A stretch of DNA of 9,126 nucleotides from Nevskiales bacterium (GTDB lineage Bacteria; Pseudomonadota; Gammaproteobacteria; Nevskiales; Nevskiaceae), in NCBI GenBank assembly GCA_022616655.1, contig JAKEEJ010000061.1:1-9126 (forward strand). Direction: 5' to 3'. Positions 8,118 through 9,126 of this stretch are shown one piece after another. How positions within the stretch are numbered: the first letter of the stretch is position 1; every line of letters begins with the position of its first letter. The position numbers and the translations under genes are program-made. Below the pieces are notes generated by a model. That model was not told the DNA's origin. It searched no databases and worked only from the letters and a program-made list of their open reading frames with translations.

Positions 8118-9126
8118 CTCCGGTGCGTCGCGCCCAATGGGCTTGGGCGATGTACGACTGGGCCAACTCGGCGTTTGCAACAACCGTGCTGGCAGGATTT
8201 TTCCCCCTCTTCTTCAAAAATTACTGGAATGCCGGCGCGGCAGACGAATGGGTGACATTCCGTCTTGGCCTGACCCATTCCGCATCAAGTCTGTTTATTT
8301 TCGTGCTGGCACCGCTGCTGGGTACACTCGCCGATCACTGTGGATTGAAGAAGGCATTTTTGTCGGGATTTGCCCTGCTGGGTGCCGTAACCACCGCCTT
8401 GCTGTACTGGGTGCCCGAGGGTGCGTGGTTGACGGCGGCACTGCTGTTTACACTCGGCAGCATCGGCTTCTCCGGCAGCCTGATTTTCAGCGACGCGCTG
8501 CTGATGAACGTGGCACGGCCGCACGAATACGAACGCGTTTCTGCCTTCGGGTACGCACTGGGTTATCTTGGCGGTGGTTTGCTGTTTGCACTGAATGTTG
8601 CGATGGTGTTGGCGCCCGCTGCTTTCGGTCTGAGTGCACAGAGTCAGGCGGTGCAGCTGTCGTTTGTCATGGTTGGGCTGTGGTGGGCGCTGTTCACCGT
8701 TCCTCTGATGCGACACGTGCAGGAACATTCCCGACCGCGCGAAGCGGGAGGATACGGGTGGGCCGCCACGTTGCGGGAACTGGTCCGGACCGTACGCGCC
8801 CTGCGTGGGATGCCGGCGGTATGGATGTTCCTGCTGGCGTACTGGCTCTACATTGACGGCGCGGACACGGTCATCCGCATGGCGGTGAACTTCGGCCAGT
8901 CGCTGGGTTTTCTGGATGGCAGTCTGATTGTGGCACTGCTGATGGTGCAATTCGTCGGTTTTCCAGCCGCGCTGGCGTTCGGATATCTAGGTCAGCGCTG
9001 GGGTGCGAAACCGGCCGTGCTGCTGGCCATCGGGGTGTATGTGGGGGTGACCGTGTGGGCCTATTTTCTTCAGAACGTCATGCAGTTTTACGCCATGGCG
9101 CTGGTGATTGCGCTGGTACAGGGCGG
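8114..9126 (+). CDS. MFS transporter of the UMF1 (Atg22-like) family, partial (runs off the right edge)
   Basis: The first 337 codons of a multi-pass inner-membrane protein. WAMYDWANSAFATT (11-24) and AYWLYIDGADTVIRMAV (242-258) are hallmarks of the bacterial UMF1/Atg22-like branch of the major facilitator superfamily. About ten hydrophobic segments can be seen, for example around residues 19-38, 54-74, 82-100, 104-130, 143-167, 183-199, 234-248, 270-292 and 300-319. A basic cytoplasmic loop at about 200-232 probably separates the two halves. The GTG start overlaps the rimI stop as GTGA, implying translational coupling; only a weak AGG lies ten bases upstream. The transported substrate cannot be told from sequence. 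The C-terminal helices lie beyond the window. Confidence 0.88.
   Translation, partial: MTPVRRAQWAWAMYDWANSAFATTVLAGFFPLFFKNYWNAGAADEWVTFRLGLTHSASSLFIFVLAPLLGTLADHCGLKKAFLSGFALLGAVTTALLYWVPEGAWLTAALLFTLGSIGFSGSLIFSDALLMNVARPHEYERVSAFGYALGYLGGGLLFALNVAMVLAPAAFGLSAQSQAVQLSFVMVGLWWALFTVPLMRHVQEHSRPREAGGYGWAATLRELVRTVRALRGMPAVWMFLLAYWLYIDGADTVIRMAVNFGQSLGFLDGSLIVALLMVQFVGFPAALAFGYLGQRWGAKPAVLLAIGVYVGVTVWAYFLQNVMQFYAMALVIALVQG

Noticed and set aside
8005..8856. A 283-codon plus-strand frame overlapping rimI and the transporter gene
   Set aside because: Out of frame with both genes, which have clear family motifs; the product is Arg/Gly-rich with no domain.

Overview
The window looks like chromosomal DNA from a GC-rich proteobacterium, most likely a gammaproteobacterium and possibly a betaproteobacterium. 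The basis is the gene order ilvH-ilvC-pssA-leuA, the short class I IlvC, the type II PssA, and the neighbouring family 4 uracil-DNA glycosylase and rimI. Four of the eight protein genes (ilvB, ilvC, rimI, the MFS gene) appear to start with GTG. No tRNA, rRNA, insertion sequence or true CRISPR array was seen.

Left part (minus strand, 1-2464): the N-terminal end of an enoyl-CoA hydratase gene runs off the left edge. Upstream of it is a decayed NADP-dependent oxidoreductase gene (CurA/prostaglandin reductase type). It has lost most of its middle, gained a nonsense codon, and carries a 61-bp frameshifting duplication that leaves a 30-bp direct repeat. Then comes ilvB, the acetolactate synthase large subunit, of an unusual sequence type and on the opposite strand from its partner ilvH.

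Middle part (plus strand, 2465-6814): a 136-bp divergent intergenic region leads into ilvH, ilvC and pssA (phosphatidylserine synthase), then a 242-bp gap and leuA. The gap is not empty. It holds a good promoter-like sequence and, almost directly at the expected transcript start, a 25-codon reading frame ending Leu-Phe-Leu-Leu-Leu-Leu-Pro-stop, followed by a small hairpin. This looks like a leucine leader peptide (leuL) controlling leuA, and is the most interesting item in the window.

Right part (6853-9126): a family 4 uracil-DNA glycosylase gene with four tandem copies of a 7-bp repeat in its linker, rimI (ribosomal protein S18 alanine N-acetyltransferase), and a UMF1-type MFS transporter gene that overlaps rimI by four bases and runs off the right edge.

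Together, ilvB, ilvH and ilvC provide the first two steps of valine, leucine and isoleucine synthesis. leuA draws the shared intermediate 2-ketoisovalerate into leucine. pssA sits in the cluster without a metabolic link, a placement familiar from other proteobacteria.
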